Source of the DNA: Opitutales bacterium
Lineage (GTDB): Bacteria > Verrucomicrobiota > Verrucomicrobiia > Opitutales > Coraliomargaritaceae
Length of the DNA stretch: 64,000 nt
Reading direction: 5' to 3'
Assembly: GCA_018607135.1 (NCBI GenBank)
Contig: JABBCA010000105.1
Span: 62,001-126,000 of the forward strand
The notes under the pieces were generated by a model. It saw only the letters and a program-made list of their open reading frames with translations, ran no database searches and was not told the origin of the DNA. Made by a program: the position numbers and the translations under genes. This document shows, piece after piece, positions 35,844 to 44,861 of the stretch; position 1 is the stretch's first letter; the number at the start of each line of letters is the position of its first letter.

Positions 35844-36398
35844 ATGCCAAAGCCAAAACTGAGTAAAAACATCGATGAGGTGTGTTATCCGTTTATTTAC
35901 GAGGCTTCGTTGAGGTGTGATTACGAAATTCTGACGGATGAGTTGTGTCGTCAGGTCGGTGGTATTTTGGCGGCGATGCCTACGGAGTTCTCAGGGCTGA
36001 TTGAGGAGCTGGAGGCTTTGCAGCCGAAGATCTATCATTTGAACGGATCGATTCGTGGGAAGTGTGCGATTTCTGAAGCGGATTTGGACTGGTTAAGGCG
36101 GTGCTATGCCGCGCACAAGGAGGCGACAGCTGATTGTTTGTCGGGCTTTGTGTTGCCGCGTGGTGAGTCACCTGTTCCCCAGTTGAACGCGGCGAGTTCG
36201 AATGCGAAGAAGGCGATTCGTTTGATGGTGCGCTTGTATGAAACTGAAGCTGTGGAAATTCCGGACGTCTTGCACCGTTTTTGCAATGTGCTGTGCAACT
36301 ACTTCTTTATTTTGACCCTTGTGATCAATCAGTCGCGTGGCTTAAAGGAGATCCCTTTTGTGAGTGAGAGCTATCGGGTGCGTTCGCCGAAGTCGTAG
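35844..36398 (+). CDS. Short PduO-like cob(I)alamin adenosyltransferase homologue
   Basis: 184 residues. The C-terminal two-thirds show the PduO-type pattern: SGFVLPRGESPVPQLNAASSNAKKAIR (here SGFVLPRG and NAASSNAKKAIRL) and VLHRFCNVLCNYFFILTLVINQ-like helix (VLHRFCNVLCNYFF), corresponding to the FVLPGG, ARxxxRRAER and YLNRLSDLLF motifs of ATP:corrinoid adenosyltransferases. The N-terminal TKxGDxG ATP loop is not evident, and key Arg positions differ, so activity is uncertain. It is divergent from the B12-type transporter genes, which supports a corrinoid role. Confidence 0.65.
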   Translation: MPKPKLSKNIDEVCYPFIYEASLRCDYEILTDELCRQVGGILAAMPTEFSGLIEELEALQPKIYHLNGSIRGKCAISEADLDWLRRCYAAHKEATADCLSGFVLPRGESPVPQLNAASSNAKKAIRLMVRLYETEAVEIPDVLHRFCNVLCNYFFILTLVINQSRGLKEIPFVSESYRVRSPKS

Positions 36399-36414
36399 AT
36401 GACATCGCTTGGAG

Positions 36415-36622
36415 GCTGTCTCAATAATGTGCTGCAATGCTGAAATAGTGCGAATTCTCATACTGCGATGGTCGCTGTCGTCATCGTATTCGTTGTCGTA
36501 ATCTTAATCGAGCCGCTGGTAAGACTTGTAGAAAATAAAGAAGATTAAGATTAAGAGTAGGATTAAGATTAAGAAACAAACATGTAGAGATCACCGAAAG
36601 TGTTTTGCCTTTTTGAGACAGC
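36415..36622. mobile_element. MITE-like element with 10-bp terminal inverted repeats (copy B)
   Basis: About 208 bp bounded by perfect inverted repeats GCTGTCTCAA (36415-36424) and TTGAGACAGC (36613-36622). No coding capacity. The interior carries CTGCAATGCTGAAAT and GATGGTCGCTGTCGT words plus a run of GATTAAGATTAAGAGTAGG hexamer units, shared with copy A at 34222-34376 and partly with 52291-52372. The GAGACAGC end also appears alone at 51288-51296. No target duplication was identified by eye. Confidence 0.65.
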
Positions 36623-36708
36623 GCCGCGCCGCGCGGGCCCTAAGGATGTGGGTGCGCTCCGTCGATTCACCGCTTGCCATACGGTTTTGGGAGGCGCATG
36701 ATTAGTGA

Positions 36709-37125
36709 ATGCGAATTTTATTACTCGGAGTTTTGTTTGGCCTGCTGGCTAGTTCGGTGCAGGCGCAAGAGGGCCTCCAACCGAAATATGAGATTTCACC
36801 GAATATTGCTAAGGTGCCTGAGCAGTCTGACTTCTTTGGCGCTTGGACTCGCGGGGATGGTGGCTATACAATCGAGGTCGCTCCGAGTGCTGCGATAGAC
36901 GGTGTGGTGGTGAAGTATTTTAATCCTGATTCGATCAACGTAGAGCGCTCTAACTTTGATCTGACGGGGGAGGAGCCTCGATTACAGTTTGTGCTCCGTG
37001 ATACGGGCTATCCGGGCTCGTCGTATGAGTTGAGTTTTTTATCGGAGCGCCGTGTGTTGATTGGGACGTATTCGCGTCCGGGCTCGCAGCCGTCGCAGGT
37101 ATATTTCATCAATCAAGCAGAGTAG
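36709..37125 (+). CDS. Secreted beta-rich hypothetical protein
   Basis: 138 residues with a clear signal peptide (MRILLLGVLFGLLASSVQAQ). The mature part is beta-strand rich with FFGAWTRGDGGYTIEV and RVLIGTYSRPGS, which looks like a small lipocalin-like or YbbD-like barrel. I cannot name a family. It precedes the ion-channel gene by 9 nt and may be co-transcribed with it. Confidence 0.65.
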   Translation: MRILLLGVLFGLLASSVQAQEGLQPKYEISPNIAKVPEQSDFFGAWTRGDGGYTIEVAPSAAIDGVVVKYFNPDSINVERSNFDLTGEEPRLQFVLRDTGYPGSSYELSFLSERRVLIGTYSRPGSQPSQVYFINQAE

Positions 37126-37134
37126 GGAGTCATT

Positions 37135-37974
37135 ATGTCAGGACGATTCCGGTCAGAGTGTCGGCGGATTATTTTTCAATCGCATCGTTGGGATGAGAAG
37201 CTGTTCGATGTCGCGTTGATTGTGACGATTATGGTCAGCGTCGGGCTGGTCATGATCGAGAGTTTGCCGACGCTTGAGGCGGAAACTCGACGGCATTTGT
37301 ATGTGGCGGAGTGGGTGATTACCATTTTCTTTACCTTGGAGTATGCGCTTCGTTTGTATGTTTCCGATAAGCCTGCTCGTTATGCGCGTAGTTTTTTTGG
37401 GGTGGTTGATTTATTGGCAATTTTGCCGACCTTTATCGATTTACTGATTCCTGGAGCGCACTACTTGATGTTGCTTCGCGTGCTACGTGTATTGCGGATC
37501 TTCCGTGTGCTGAAGCTGGCAAAGTATATCGGCGAGGCAAACATGTTGATGCGCGCGCTGCGCTCGAGTCTGCGTAAGATCGCGGTGTTTATTTTCGCGG
37601 TGATCAATTTGGTGCTGATTCTGGGGTCGTTGATGTATTTGATCGAGGGTGCGGAGAATGGTTTTACGAGTATCCCGAAGAGTGTGTATTGGGCGATTGT
37701 GACGCTGACGACGGTTGGCTACGGCGATATCTCTCCGCAGACACCGCTCGGCCAGTTTGTGGCATCGGTGATCATGATTACGGGTTACGGAATCATTGCG
37801 GTGCCAACTGCGATTGTGACGGCGGAGATGACTGCGCCGAAACCACAAGAGGCAACTGCAGACCCTATTTGCCCTGCCTGTGGTTGGGAAAACCACGACC
37901 ATGATGCGACCTATTGTAAAGTGTGTGGCGATAAGTTGCCGGAGATCATAGTAGAACCAAAGGCTGAGGTATGA
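37135..37974 (+). CDS. Voltage-gated potassium channel with C-terminal zinc ribbon
   Basis: 279 residues. Six TM segments (S1-S6): S4 voltage sensor [21 protein letters not shown] with Arg at every third position (Arg-x-x-Arg), pore helix and selectivity filter [10 protein letters not shown], then S6. After the channel (from about 240) comes a double-knuckle zinc ribbon [23 protein letters not shown] (CPACG ... CKVCG). Selectivity for K+ follows from VGYGD. The zinc ribbon could be a regulatory or assembly module. The stop overlaps the next start by 4 nt (ATGA). Confidence 0.93.
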   Translation: MSGRFRSECRRIIFQSHRWDEKLFDVALIVTIMVSVGLVMIESLPTLEAETRRHLYVAEWVITIFFTLEYALRLYVSDKPARYARSFFGVVDLLAILPTFIDLLIPGAHYLMLLRVLRVLRIFRVLKLAKYIGEANMLMRALRSSLRKIAVFIFAVINLVLILGSLMYLIEGAENGFTSIPKSVYWAIVTLTTVGYGDISPQTPLGQFVASVIMITGYGIIAVPTAIVTAEMTAPKPQEATADPICPACGWENHDHDATYCKVCGDKLPEIIVEPKAEV

Positions 37975-38204
37975 ATGGAGAAGTGAATGAGCGTATTAAT
38001 GACTTGCTGGATAAAGGGGCGAGTGGTGCTAAGCGTAAGGCGGCGCTCAAGTATTTAGGCGAAGTCTTGGAGGAAGATTACATTTTGAATCTGCCGCCGC
38101 AGCGTCCAATCTTGAAAGCACTGGATACGGTGTCGCGTCGAGCGAACATTGAGCCAGTGGTGAAGTCGAAGGCTAAGAAATTGATCAAAGAGTATGGCTT
38201 GTGA
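37971..38204 (+). CDS. Small basic hypothetical protein coupled to channel gene
   Basis: 77 residues, helical and basic ([30 protein letters not shown]), with no TM or signal. Start overlaps the channel stop by ATGA, so translation is coupled. I do not recognise a family. It resembles a small helical adaptor; a role with the channel is only inferred. Confidence 0.65.
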   Translation: MNGEVNERINDLLDKGASGAKRKAALKYLGEVLEEDYILNLPPQRPILKALDTVSRRANIEPVVKSKAKKLIKEYGL

Positions 38205-38248
38205 TTTGCCTACACTATCGCCTAACTCATCATTTAATTTAATCTTTC

Positions 38249-39397
38249 ATGCTCAAGTTGCTGCACCGTCATATTCTTAAAGAAATCCTACTCGCCACTG
38301 GTATGGCGATGGGTCTCTTCATCTTTGTGCTATTGATGGGCAATGCCCTGCGTGATGTCGCAGAGTTAGTGGCTGCGGGTAAGCTGGGCGTTGGTATCTT
38401 TTTCAAGCTGATTGGTTTACTCATTCCTTATGTGGCTGCGTATGCCTTGCCGCTGGGGATGCTGACGGGGACCTTGATGGCACTCGGGCGACTGTCCTCA
38501 CAGCAAGAGATTGTGGCGATGAAGGCGGCGGGCATTAGTCTGTATCAAATCGCTTCGCCAGTGTTTTTGATCTCATTTGTCGGAATGATCTTAGGGGTGT
38601 TGGTGAATTTGCACTACGCTCCGCAGTCGCGATTGGCATATAAGCAATTGATGGCTGAGGCAATTACTCAGAATCCCATTGGATTCATTGAGGAGAAGCG
38701 CTTCATTAACGAGTTTCCCGGCTATGTGATTTATATGGGTGGCCGTGAGGGTCAGACCATGCAGGACTTTTGGATTTGGGAACTGGATGATGAAAAGCGT
38801 GTGACTCGGTTTGTGCGCGCTTCGGAAGGGCAGTTGGATTTTGATGAGAAGGCAAATGAACTGGTGCTGACATTGAAGAATGGCACCGCCGAAATGCGTT
38901 CGGAAAAAAGCCCGGAGTCGTTTGGCGATGACATGCCGAATTCGCTCTTTTTTGGTGAGTTGCCCTTGGCTTTGCCGCTGGATCAGCTCTTTGGAGAAAA
39001 GGGCAAGCGCCGTAAGGCTCGGACGAAGGAGATGACTTTCTCGCAGTTGATGGATCGCCGTGATCAGGCATTGGCGGCAGAAGTTGAGAGCGGCGAAGGT
39101 ATGTCGGAGGAACGCCTTAAGGTGCAGGTGCACATGCAGAAGAACTTCGCGATGGCGTTCTCGGTGTTTTCGCTAGCAATCTTCGGGGTCCCGCTTGCGA
39201 TTCAAGCTGGGCGTAAGGAAACGTATGCGAATCTGGCGATCGCGCTGATCATCGCGATGACGTATTATTTCTTGATGATTATTGTCAGCTGGATGGAGGA
39301 AAATCCGGCATTGCGTGCAGATATTCTAATTTGGATTCCGAATATTCTTTTCCAAGCCGTAGGTTTCTGGTTGATGCGTCGTGCGAGTCGGCACTGA
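38249..39397 (+). CDS. LptF/LptG (YjgP/YjgQ) family permease
   Basis: 382 residues. Inner-membrane part of the LPS export ABC complex. N-terminal TMs (LLHRHILKEILLATGMAM, LLIPYVAAYALPLGMLTG), the LPLGML motif, and LGRLSSQQEIVAMKAAGIS are family marks. A periplasmic jellyroll domain (about 150-265) and three more TMs at 300-380 follow. A second LptF/G gene would be elsewhere. Confidence 0.92.
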   Translation: MLKLLHRHILKEILLATGMAMGLFIFVLLMGNALRDVAELVAAGKLGVGIFFKLIGLLIPYVAAYALPLGMLTGTLMALGRLSSQQEIVAMKAAGISLYQIASPVFLISFVGMILGVLVNLHYAPQSRLAYKQLMAEAITQNPIGFIEEKRFINEFPGYVIYMGGREGQTMQDFWIWELDDEKRVTRFVRASEGQLDFDEKANELVLTLKNGTAEMRSEKSPESFGDDMPNSLFFGELPLALPLDQLFGEKGKRRKARTKEMTFSQLMDRRDQALAAEVESGEGMSEERLKVQVHMQKNFAMAFSVFSLAIFGVPLAIQAGRKETYANLAIALIIAMTYYFLMIIVSWMEENPALRADILIWIPNILFQAVGFWLMRRASRH

Positions 39398-39403
39398 TTC
39401 GTG

Positions 39404-40765
39404 ATGCGTGTTTTGGAGATAGCGAATCCGCCTTCTTTGGAGGCCTTAATCACGCGCTTCGGTGCGCGTCGTTTGCCGTTTATACTCGATAGTTCGCAGT
39501 TTAATGATGGGTTGGGGCAGTGGAGTTTCTTTGGAGCCGATCCGTTTGATGTGGTTGCTCACACCGCAGGTGATGCGATTGCTGAAGCCGATGGGCTGTC
39601 CTTGCTGCGGAATCGGCTTGCGCCGCATCGAATCGAGCGAGTGGATTGCACCATTCCGTTTGTTGGCGGAGCAGTTGGGTTCATCGCCTATGATTATGGG
39701 CGTCAAATTGAAGCGATTCCCACGCTTGCTGAAGATGACCGTCGGATTTCCGACCTATGGTTTGGGCTGTATGATGGAGTGGCTGCATTTAATCATGAGA
39801 CGGGTGTGCTGCATTTAATAGCTTTGGGGATTCGCGATTCTGAAGAGGCGGTTTTGAAGGAGCTTCAGTCGGTGGTGGACGGAGCGCACCTTCCAGTTGT
39901 GGTGAATGAGGTCTCCGTGCCATTGCATGGTGAGTGGCAGTGGAATATGACTCGTGAAGACTTCGAGAGTAAGGTGGCTCAAGTTCGTGATTTTATCGCC
40001 AGTGGAGATATCTATCAGGTGAATCTCTCACGGCGTGCTCGTTGTGAATTTCAAGGAGAAGCGTTGTCTTTATTTAAGGCGCTACGCCATGGGAATCCTT
40101 CGCCGTATGGTGCGTATATTTGCTCGGGTGACTTGCAGGTGATCTCGACCTCGCCGGAACAGTTTTTGCGCAAGCGGGATCGCTTGGTAGAGACGCGCCC
40201 AATCAAAGGAACCCGTCCCAGGGGCGCGACGCTTGAGGAAGACATACAGAATGCGTCAGAGTTGCGTGCATCAGAAAAAGAGCGTGCAGAGTTACTAATG
40301 ATTGTTGATCTGGAGCGCAACGATTTAGGCCGAGTGGCTGAGTTTGGAAGTGTGCGGGTCGAAGGTCTGTATCATTTAGAGCACTACAAGCGAGTGATGC
40401 ATCAAACGGCTCAGGTGAAGGCGCGTCTTGCTGATCCTTACGATGTGTTTGATTGTATTCGTGCCCTCTTTCCCGGAGGGTCGATTACGGGCGCACCGAA
40501 GGTGAGGGCGATGGAGATCATTGAGCAACTGGAACCAACGCGCCGTGGGGTGTATTGTGGCTCGGTTGGCTATATCGGCTTCGATGGCGATGCGGAGTTG
40601 AATATCGCGATCCGTAGTCTGCATATCAAAGATGGCTATTTAGATTATCAGGTGGGAGGCGGTATCGTATGGGATTCGGATCCTGCGAGTGAGTATCAAG
40701 AAACACTGGATAAAGGGCGCGCAATCAGAGAGACTTTGGATAACTTATGTCAGAAATCATCATAG
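39404..40765 (+). CDS. pabB: Aminodeoxychorismate synthase component I
   Basis: Converts chorismate plus ammonia to 4-amino-4-deoxychorismate for folate. About 453 residues (GTG at 39401 is an alternative start). C-terminal motifs are typical: IYQVNLSRRARCEF, PYGAYICSGDLQVISTSPEQFL, ETRPIKGTRPRG, and GSITGAPKVRAMEIIEQLEP. PIKGT distinguishes PabB/TrpE family Lys-dependent members. It overlaps pabC by 19 nt, which confirms PabB over TrpE. pabA is not in the window. Confidence 0.94.
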   Translation: MRVLEIANPPSLEALITRFGARRLPFILDSSQFNDGLGQWSFFGADPFDVVAHTAGDAIAEADGLSLLRNRLAPHRIERVDCTIPFVGGAVGFIAYDYGRQIEAIPTLAEDDRRISDLWFGLYDGVAAFNHETGVLHLIALGIRDSEEAVLKELQSVVDGAHLPVVVNEVSVPLHGEWQWNMTREDFESKVAQVRDFIASGDIYQVNLSRRARCEFQGEALSLFKALRHGNPSPYGAYICSGDLQVISTSPEQFLRKRDRLVETRPIKGTRPRGATLEEDIQNASELRASEKERAELLMIVDLERNDLGRVAEFGSVRVEGLYHLEHYKRVMHQTAQVKARLADPYDVFDCIRALFPGGSITGAPKVRAMEIIEQLEPTRRGVYCGSVGYIGFDGDAELNIAIRSLHIKDGYLDYQVGGGIVWDSDPASEYQETLDKGRAIRETLDNLCQKSS

Positions 40766-41565
40766 TGAAGGCGAAGGAGTCGGCAGCTTTAGGGCCTTTA
40801 GGCGCTGGGTTTGCTTATGGCTTTGGCTTATTTGAAACCATTAAATTCGTTGAGGGGCGCTTAGTGTTTTGGAAGGAGCATTGGTCGCGCTTGCAAGCGT
40901 CTGCTAAGTTTTTTGATATGGATTGCTCGTTTGCGGAAGCGGATATTTTGAGGGCCATTCGCGAATTGGTTGAGCACGACGGTATTTCCGAAAGTATGAT
41001 TAAGCTTTCCTTGCTGCGAAACGCAGTGGGCACCCAGCTCTTTGTCTATGCGCGGCCAAAGGCTGATACAACTGAATCGGTGAAGTTGAAGCTGGAGACT
41101 AAGTGTCCGATTCATCCGTATTCAATGTTGGCGGGGCATAAGACGCACAATTACATGGAAAATATGAGTCTCTTCGAAGGGGCGCGAAAGGAGGGCTACT
41201 ACGATGCCTTGCGTTTGGATACTCTTGGCTATTTAGCTGAAACGACTATTGGGAATCTCTTTTTTATTTTAGAGGGTCGGCTCTGCACACCATCATTGAT
41301 GCATGGTATCTTACCAGGCGTGGTTCGCGCTGAAGTTTTAAAGCATTTTGATGTCGAAGAGGGGAGTTATTATCCAGATGTCTTTGAACGGGCCGATGCT
41401 GTTTTTATGACAAATTCTGGCTCAGGGCTCTTGCCGGTGACTGGTCTCAGTGGAGCGGGTATAGATCGGCACTTTGACAGTGTCGACCAACCATTTCTGG
41501 CGGACGTGCGCTCTACCTTGGCGGGCTTGGAGCGCGATTCTTCAGTGCGGATCGACTTGCTGTAA
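40747..41565 (+). CDS. pabC: Aminodeoxychorismate lyase (class IV aminotransferase fold)
   Basis: 272 residues. Releases pyruvate from aminodeoxychorismate to give p-aminobenzoate. The PLP lysine is in GHKTHNYMENMSL, followed by LDTLGYLAETTIGNLFF and LMHGILPGVVRAEVL, typical for the D-amino acid/branched-chain aminotransferase and ADC lyase family. The 19-nt overlap with pabB supports ADC lyase over an aminotransferase. Confidence 0.9.
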   Translation: MSEIIIVKAKESAALGPLGAGFAYGFGLFETIKFVEGRLVFWKEHWSRLQASAKFFDMDCSFAEADILRAIRELVEHDGISESMIKLSLLRNAVGTQLFVYARPKADTTESVKLKLETKCPIHPYSMLAGHKTHNYMENMSLFEGARKEGYYDALRLDTLGYLAETTIGNLFFILEGRLCTPSLMHGILPGVVRAEVLKHFDVEEGSYYPDVFERADAVFMTNSGSGLLPVTGLSGAGIDRHFDSVDQPFLADVRSTLAGLERDSSVRIDLL

Positions 41566-41803
41566 AGTCGCAATGTGTGATTATAGGGCTCTTATTTATG
41601 CAAAATACTAGCCTAGTCGCAGGTGCAGGTGGAACTTTGAGTATAAGTAGTTCTTTTTCTGTTATATAGTTATAAGTCATTCTGCTATAGGTATTTAGTT
41701 AATTTTATTTTATGTGGGTAAGTATTTTTGTAGTCTAAATGAGTGTCAGAGAAAATTATTTTGTTGTCAATTTGCTTCATGTTGATCCTGTGTTGCTAGC
41801 TTT

Positions 41804-42589
41804 ATGAAACCCCTTCTCAAAAGTGCTAGAGAGCATAGCGATTTGCAGCATCAATTCCTTGGTTGTCTAGCACCTGGGCAATTGTTCGAAGCGTTGTTCG
41901 ATTCGATCCCCGGGGCGTTCTACTTTGTTAAGGATCGAGAGAGTCGCTTTATGGGAGGCAGTATTGGTTTTGCTCGCTCGATGGGGGAGAGTTCAGTGGA
42001 TGCGCTCATTGGCAAGACGGACTACGATTATAGTCCGGATTTCCTCGCCGATGCGTTCTATACGGACGACCAAAGTGTGATGGCTGGTGCGCCAGAGATT
42101 CACGACAAAGTCGAGTTGGTGCCTGCTGCGGACGGTTCGTTGGACTGGTTGTGCACGACGAAAATTCCATTGCTTGCGAATGATGGATCGATTGCAGGTC
42201 TCGCTGGTATTGCGCGAATTATTCGCGATGAAGACGCCCTTTACGCAGATCACCCCGAGATGCATTTGATCGTTGACTTTGTGCGAGCACATTATCGTGA
42301 AAAGATTTCAGTAGCCGACATGGCTAAGGTGGGAGGCGTATCTGTGAGTTCGCAAGAGCGCTTGTTTCGGAAGATCTTTGGTTTGACGCCGCTCATGTAT
42401 TTGCGCAAGACACGCCTGAATGCCGCCTGCGCCATGTTGCGAGATACATCGACGGATTTAGCAGAGATTGCCGTCGAATGCGGCTTGACCGATCAAACGA
42501 ATATGACCCGAGCATTCCGTTTAGAGCTAAAGATTACCCCGCTCAAGTATCGGCGTCGTTTCCGCGATGCGGGCAATCACAATAAATAA
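41804..42589 (+). CDS. AraC-family regulator with PAS-like sensor domain
   Basis: 261 residues. Residues about 25-145 look like a PAS domain (LFDSIPGAFYFVKDRESRFM, IGKTDYDYSPDFLADAF, VPAADGSLDWLCTTKIPL, GIARIIRDE), as found in sensor kinases. The C-terminal 100 residues are an AraC double helix-turn-helix (ISVADMAKVGGVSVSSQERLFRK and LAEIAVECGLTDQTNMTRAFR). Only 37 nt precede the MFS gene, so it probably senses a ligand and controls the sugar cluster that follows. Confidence 0.9.
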   Translation: MKPLLKSAREHSDLQHQFLGCLAPGQLFEALFDSIPGAFYFVKDRESRFMGGSIGFARSMGESSVDALIGKTDYDYSPDFLADAFYTDDQSVMAGAPEIHDKVELVPAADGSLDWLCTTKIPLLANDGSIAGLAGIARIIRDEDALYADHPEMHLIVDFVRAHYREKISVADMAKVGGVSVSSQERLFRKIFGLTPLMYLRKTRLNAACAMLRDTSTDLAEIAVECGLTDQTNMTRAFRLELKITPLKYRRRFRDAGNHNK

Positions 42590-42626
42590 TTTCCCCTAGT
42601 TACACTCTAACCACCAATCGATCATT

Positions 42627-44186
42627 ATGAAACATAGCAAGAACGACAAAGTAGTCTTTTGGGGCTCATTTATAGCCCTGATTACGACCTCCATGGCTTT
42701 TATTATCCGAGCCTTTTTGATAAACAATGGTAGCTTGTGGCCAGAGGAATTTGGTTTTGATAAGGTTCAGGGCGGAGAGCTTTTCGGTGCGGGTATATGG
42801 CCTTTTGCAATCAGTATCATCGCGTTTAGTTTGATTATTGACAAGGTGGGCTACAAGTTCGCGATGTTCTTTAGCTTTGTCTGCTATACGATTTTTGGCG
42901 TGATGGCGATGATGGCTTACAATGTCGTCAACGCTGATGTGGCTGATCTTGCTGCGGCACAAGCACAGGCATGGAATTACCTCTATTGGGGTTCGGTGAT
43001 CTTGGGCTTGGGTAACGGCACTGTCGAGGCCTTCATTAATCCCGTGGTTGCGACTTTGTTTAAAGATGAAAAGTCTAAGTGGTTGAACATCTTGCACGCG
43101 GGCTGGCCAGGCGGCTTGGTGCTCGGTGGAGTGTTGGCGATCGCTTTGAGCGATATGGTTGCGAATGATTGGCGTATTTTAATCGGGTTGATGTTCGTTC
43201 CTGCGTTCATCTATTTGATCATGCTTGCTAAGGTGAGTTTCCCCGTGAATGAACGCGTTGCTGCGGGCTCCAGTTACAAGGAGATGCTCGCGGAGTTTGG
43301 CACACCTGCGGCATTTATCGCTTTTTATCTAATCTTTGCCCAGCTTGGTCAGGTGTTTGAATGGTCTGGCTCTCTCACTTGGGGTTTGATCGCAGTGACT
43401 GTCATTGCATATGGATTGTATAGCCGTTCGTTTGGTAATATTTTACTGTTGATTTTGGTGATCGTAATGATGCCGCTTGCGACTACTGAAATTGGAACAG
43501 ATGGCTGGATATCAGGTCTGATGGAGAAACCTATGCACGAAGCAGGTTGGAATCCAACTTGGGTGCTGGTTTACACTTCTGTAATTATGATGGTGCTTCG
43601 TTTCTTTGCTGGACCTGTGATCCAGAAATTCGGCCCGCTCGGTCTGCTTGCGCTATGTTCTGCATTGGCGATTGTTGGGCTGACCCTGCTATCCTCTGCG
43701 ACTAGTGTGGCATTCATCTTCTTTGCTGCGACATTGTATGGTGTCGCTAAGACCTATTTCTGGCCAACAATGCTTGGTGTGGTCGCTGAGCAAACACCAA
43801 AGGGCGGGGCGCTTACTTTGAATGCAATTGCTGGTATTGGTATGCTGGCAGTTGGTATCCTCGGTTTCCCATTTATTGGTTTCCTGCAAGAGAGCTCAGT
43901 TTCCTCTGCTGTTGCAGACGAGTTGCCTGCAGTTTATGAGCAAACTTCTGCGGAGAGTGATTATTTACTCGGTAACTATACAGTGATCGATGCGACCGCA
44001 CTCGCTGCGTTACCTGAGGCTGCACAAGCCGAAGTCGCTGCAATACAAGAGCGTGAAACGCAGGGTGCATTAGGTAAGATGGCAATGTTCCCAGCCTTTA
44101 TCTTAGTTGTATACATTGGCTTAATTCTCTACTTTAAATCTAAGGGCGGTTATAAGCCCAAGGTCATTGGGGAAGCTGCACACTAA
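42627..44186 (+). CDS. MFS-type sugar transporter
   Basis: 519 residues with about 12-14 TM segments (for example FFSFVCYTIFGVMAMMAY, GLGNGTVEAFINPVVATLF). GNGTVEA and LHAGWPGGLVLGG are like sugar MFS carriers of verrucomicrobia and planctomycetes that sit in DUF1080/Gfo clusters. A hydrophilic loop (about 435-485) lies before the last TM. Substrate probably an oligosaccharide or keto-sugar; not proven. Confidence 0.88.
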   Translation: MKHSKNDKVVFWGSFIALITTSMAFIIRAFLINNGSLWPEEFGFDKVQGGELFGAGIWPFAISIIAFSLIIDKVGYKFAMFFSFVCYTIFGVMAMMAYNVVNADVADLAAAQAQAWNYLYWGSVILGLGNGTVEAFINPVVATLFKDEKSKWLNILHAGWPGGLVLGGVLAIALSDMVANDWRILIGLMFVPAFIYLIMLAKVSFPVNERVAAGSSYKEMLAEFGTPAAFIAFYLIFAQLGQVFEWSGSLTWGLIAVTVIAYGLYSRSFGNILLLILVIVMMPLATTEIGTDGWISGLMEKPMHEAGWNPTWVLVYTSVIMMVLRFFAGPVIQKFGPLGLLALCSALAIVGLTLLSSATSVAFIFFAATLYGVAKTYFWPTMLGVVAEQTPKGGALTLNAIAGIGMLAVGILGFPFIGFLQESSVSSAVADELPAVYEQTSAESDYLLGNYTVIDATALAALPEAAQAEVAAIQERETQGALGKMAMFPAFILVVYIGLILYFKSKGGYKPKVIGEAAH

Positions 44187-44206
44187 TTTTGAACATCTAG
44201 CATTAA

Positions 44207-44839
44207 ATGATGCCTCGCTTTGCAGTCTATTCGTTCCTCTTGAGCTTGCTCGCCGTATGCCTGCTGCAGGCTCAAGAGGGCACGATAGATCAAGCGATTG
44301 CGCGAGGCGAGTTGTCAGTTGTAAAAGAATGGGTCGCTAAGGACGCAAGCTTTGCGAACCAAGGGAAGCACCCGAAACTCACTCCTTTGCATCAAGCGAT
44401 ACTTCGCAAGAAGGTGGAGATTGCTGTCTTTCTGATAGAGGCGGGTGCCGATGTAAACGTTCCCGACTCAAGTCAGCGCACACCGCTGCATTTATGTGTG
44501 GATCGAGGCTTGCCGGAGTTAACGACGGCATTGCTAGAAGCGGGTGCGAAACCGGACGAATGGGATCAGGCAGGCTGGACGCCGCTACACAATGCGGCTG
44601 CCAAGAACAAGCTTTCGGTGGCGAAAGCGCTAGTGACTGGCGGGGCCAATCCTAAAGCGCTCAGCAAGCGAGGCGGCACGCCGCTGCATGAAGCCGCTGC
44701 CAGTGCGGATGGCGCCTTAGTTCAATACTTATTGGATCTTGGTGTCGATCCTGCGGTCCAATCCAATGATGGCAGCACAGCCCTTTCCGTTGCGGAGGCC
44801 AATCAAAATGAGGCGGCACGCATCCTTTTAATACAATAA
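44207..44839 (+). CDS. Secreted ankyrin-repeat protein
   Basis: 210 residues. Signal peptide (FAVYSFLLSLLAVCLLQAQ) then about five ankyrin repeats (TPLHQAILRKKVEIAVFLIEAGADVN; TPLHLCVDRGLPELTTALLEAGA; TPLHNAAAKNKLSVAKALVTGGA; TPLHEAAASADGALVQYLLDLGV). Likely a periplasmic protein-interaction module. The next gene is 22 nt downstream, so it is part of the sugar operon, with an unclear role. Confidence 0.88.
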   Translation: MMPRFAVYSFLLSLLAVCLLQAQEGTIDQAIARGELSVVKEWVAKDASFANQGKHPKLTPLHQAILRKKVEIAVFLIEAGADVNVPDSSQRTPLHLCVDRGLPELTTALLEAGAKPDEWDQAGWTPLHNAAAKNKLSVAKALVTGGANPKALSKRGGTPLHEAAASADGALVQYLLDLGVDPAVQSNDGSTALSVAEANQNEAARILLIQ

Positions 44840-44861
44840 CCCCTATGATCCCATCCCCTAA

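Noticed and set aside
32291-36577. Insertion sequence with transposase in the B12 region
   Set aside because: Repeats with inverted ends are present but no transposase-like protein is encoded in any frame.
39404-40765. Anthranilate synthase (TrpE)
   Set aside because: The gene overlaps an aminodeoxychorismate lyase gene and has PabB-type motifs, so PabB is preferred.
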